The notes under the pieces are model-generated. The model was given only the letters and a program-made list of their open reading frames with translations, ran no database searches and was not told where the DNA came from. A stretch of 24,046 bases of DNA from Bacillota bacterium (GTDB lineage: Bacteria > Bacillota_A > Clostridia > Lutisporales > Lutisporaceae), in contig JAKJBT010000013.1 in NCBI GenBank assembly GCA_022706865.1, positions 1-24,046 of the forward strand, read 5' to 3'. Below are positions 22,899-24,046 of this stretch, in pieces. The position numbers and the translations under genes were made by a program. Positions within the stretch are counted from its first letter, which is position 1, and each line of letters begins with the position of its first letter.

Positions 22899-23801
22899 CT
22901 AAATGTTTACTACACAAGCCCCATTGTTATCGGACTTCAGCTCTTTTATTATCCATTTGCATTCAAGCTTTGACAAATATTCTTCCATTTGTCTGCGGAA
23001 ATCCGTCTCTTCCTCTTTTAAAACAGCCATGATGGTGGGGCCTGCTCCGCTGAGGAATACACAAAGACTGTTCAATCTGTTGCACTCTTCGACTATTTCG
23101 TTGTAATTGCCTATAAGCTTGCCCCTGTATATCTCATGAAGCCTATCCTTGCATGCCAGCTTCAGCATATCAAAGTTTCCGTTTGAAAGGGCTGCTATAA
23201 GCAAGGATACCCTTCCCACATTATAAACGCCGTCCTTGTATGGGATACTGTCCGGAAGGACTGCTCTTGCTTCCTTTGTAGACAGCTTAAAATCAGGAAT
23301 TATCGCACAGAACTTCAGCCCCGGAGGAAGTTTGATTTTCTCAAAATAAACCCTGTCTCCGTCTTTAATAGATGCTGTCATCCCTCCGAATAGTGCCGGG
23401 GCAACATTGTCCGGGTGCCCTTCTATCTCTGAAGCAATCTCCAATATCTCATTCTTGTTCAGGTTTCCTCTGCCTATTTCATTGGCTGCCAGCACTCCCC
23501 CCAGTATACATGCCGCACTGCTTCCCAATCCTCTTGATATGGGTATGTCACTTTCAACGTTGATTTTCAATCCCTTGTACCTATTGCCGCAGCCTATCTT
23601 CTCAAAGCATTTCTGCATTGAAACATACACAAGGTTTTTTTCGTTTCTGTAAGTCTCTTCACATCCGTCAATTAATAACCCGCTTCCGCTTTCTTCAATC
23701 TGAAAACGGTTATACAGATTTAGTGCAACTCCAAGACAATCAAAACCCGGACCCATATTTGCGCTTGAAGCCGGAACTCTGACTTCTACCACATCTATCA
23801 C
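22899..23801 (-). CDS. thrB: Homoserine kinase (GHMP family)
   Basis: A 300-residue GHMP kinase phosphorylating homoserine with ATP, the step before threonine synthase. The N-terminal [21 protein letters not shown], the ATP-binding glycine motif [16 protein letters not shown] (87-102) and the C-terminal [13 protein letters not shown] are all intact; length is normal. It is first in the operon behind the T-box. The start is taken as GTG 23801; AGGAG is only 3-4 nt upstream, so GTG 23792 ([10 protein letters not shown]), with about 12 nt, is an alternative. It ends 14 nt before lysC. No thrC is seen in the window. Confidence 0.95.
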   Translation of the reverse strand: MIDVVEVRVPASSANMGPGFDCLGVALNLYNRFQIEESGSGLLIDGCEETYRNEKNLVYVSMQKCFEKIGCGNRYKGLKINVESDIPISRGLGSSAACILGGVLAANEIGRGNLNKNEILEIASEIEGHPDNVAPALFGGMTASIKDGDRVYFEKIKLPPGLKFCAIIPDFKLSTKEARAVLPDSIPYKDGVYNVGRVSLLIAALSNGNFDMLKLACKDRLHEIYRGKLIGNYNEIVEECNRLNSLCVFLSGAGPTIMAVLKEEETDFRRQMEEYLSKLECKWIIKELKSDNNGACVVNI

Positions 23802-23828
23802 CTGCTCCTTTATGTTTTTTATTCAATA

Positions 23829-24046
23829 CAAAAAGCTCCCGTCCCTGAAAGGGACGGGAGCCTGACTCCCGCGGTTCCACCCATATTGGTATAAACCCAC
23901 TCAAAGCTTTAACGCAGCTAACGTCATTTCTTACTGTCATTTCAGAATGCTACTCCCGGGTGGTTTTCAACCATTCTTGTCAAGGAAATCTTTCAGCCGG
24001 CGGATCTCCGTCTCTGTTAACCGAACATGGTCTACTCGTCCCGATC
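23829..24046 (-). promoter_or_regulatory. T-box leader (threonine specifier) of thrB-lysC-hom
   Basis: On the minus strand the leader shows the Stem I start GGGACGAGTAG, the AG-bulge AGAGA, the distal GGCTGAAAG, the antiterminator T-box TGGGTGGAACCGCGG (23869-23883) and the terminator at 23835-23861. The specifier loop reads GAAA-ACC-ACCCGG, giving ACC (23962-23964), a threonine codon, matched by the downstream genes. CCCG beyond it can pair with CGGG at 24040-24043. The 5' end may be cut by the window edge. Uncharged tRNA-Thr (anticodon GGT) should promote read-through. Confidence 0.93.
23830..23861 (-). terminator. T-box regulated terminator
   Basis: GCTCCCGTCCC pairs with GGGACGGGAGC (11 bp) around a 5-nt loop, with a T tract of five after it on the minus strand. 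It competes with the antiterminator formed with the T-box sequence just upstream. Confidence 0.9.

Noticed and set aside
1..24046. CRISPR arrays, prophage genes, transposase genes, toxin-antitoxin or defence genes
   Set aside because: None seen: no regularly spaced repeats, no transposase or integrase motifs, and no known defence domains.

Overview
The window looks like the chromosome of a Gram-positive, low-to-moderate-GC, anaerobic member of the Clostridia (Bacillota). Supporting signs are strong AGGAGG-type ribosome binding sites, Rho-independent terminators with T tracts, a T-box leader, a TPP riboswitch on an ECF thiamine transporter gene, a VanW/G5 protein, a glycine-radical-activase-like radical SAM protein and lipoproteins with Clostridium-type signal peptides. 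I cannot name the species from sequence alone. Nearly all the DNA is ordinary chromosomal coding sequence, and most genes lie on the minus strand.

Layout. (1) 1-204: a long perfect palindrome, a broken copy of a repeated element, and a terminator. (2) 205-4424, minus: a DUF2225 protein, a VanW/G5 cell-envelope protein and a long FtsA/PilM-like ATPase carrying C-terminal beta-grasp-like modules. (3) 4602-5789, plus: a radical SAM protein and a 58-residue membrane protein. (4) 5822-10899, minus: a two-domain GNAT acetyltransferase, a nuclease-helicase of the DinG/XPD type, and a membrane-anchored GH18 protein. (5) 11046-13229, minus: threonine catabolism, tdh (SDR type) then kbl, with its own terminator. 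(6) 13588-16542, minus: a possible three-gene operon of a TolB-like lipoprotein, a nucleoside phosphorylase and a fumarylacetoacetate-hydrolase-family enzyme. (7) 16638-17132: a 495-nt non-coding segment that folds into an elaborate, nested secondary structure. (8) 17189-18042, minus: thiT under a TPP riboswitch. (9) 18120-20223: an EamA transporter, a lipoprotein and a small membrane protein. (10) 20243-24046: tRNA-Thr(CGT) and the convergent operon thrB-lysC-hom behind a T-box leader whose specifier reads ACC (Thr).

Functional themes. Threonine dominates: synthesis from aspartate (lysC, hom, thrB; no thrC here) is placed under uncharged tRNA-Thr sensing, a tRNA-Thr gene sits at the operon's far end, and the threonine-to-glycine plus acetyl-CoA pathway (tdh-kbl) lies about 10 kb away on the same strand.

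The most unusual object is the 495-nt segment at 16638-17132. A 19-bp perfect terminal helix encloses two long arms with symmetrical internal loops and a three-way junction. G-U wobbles favour the plus strand. A 47-nt piece is repeated exactly at 83-129, followed by a degenerate copy of the segment's terminal arm. Both copies abut the T-tract side of a minus-strand terminator. It could be a large structured RNA, a non-autonomous mobile element, or both; I recognise no known family in it.
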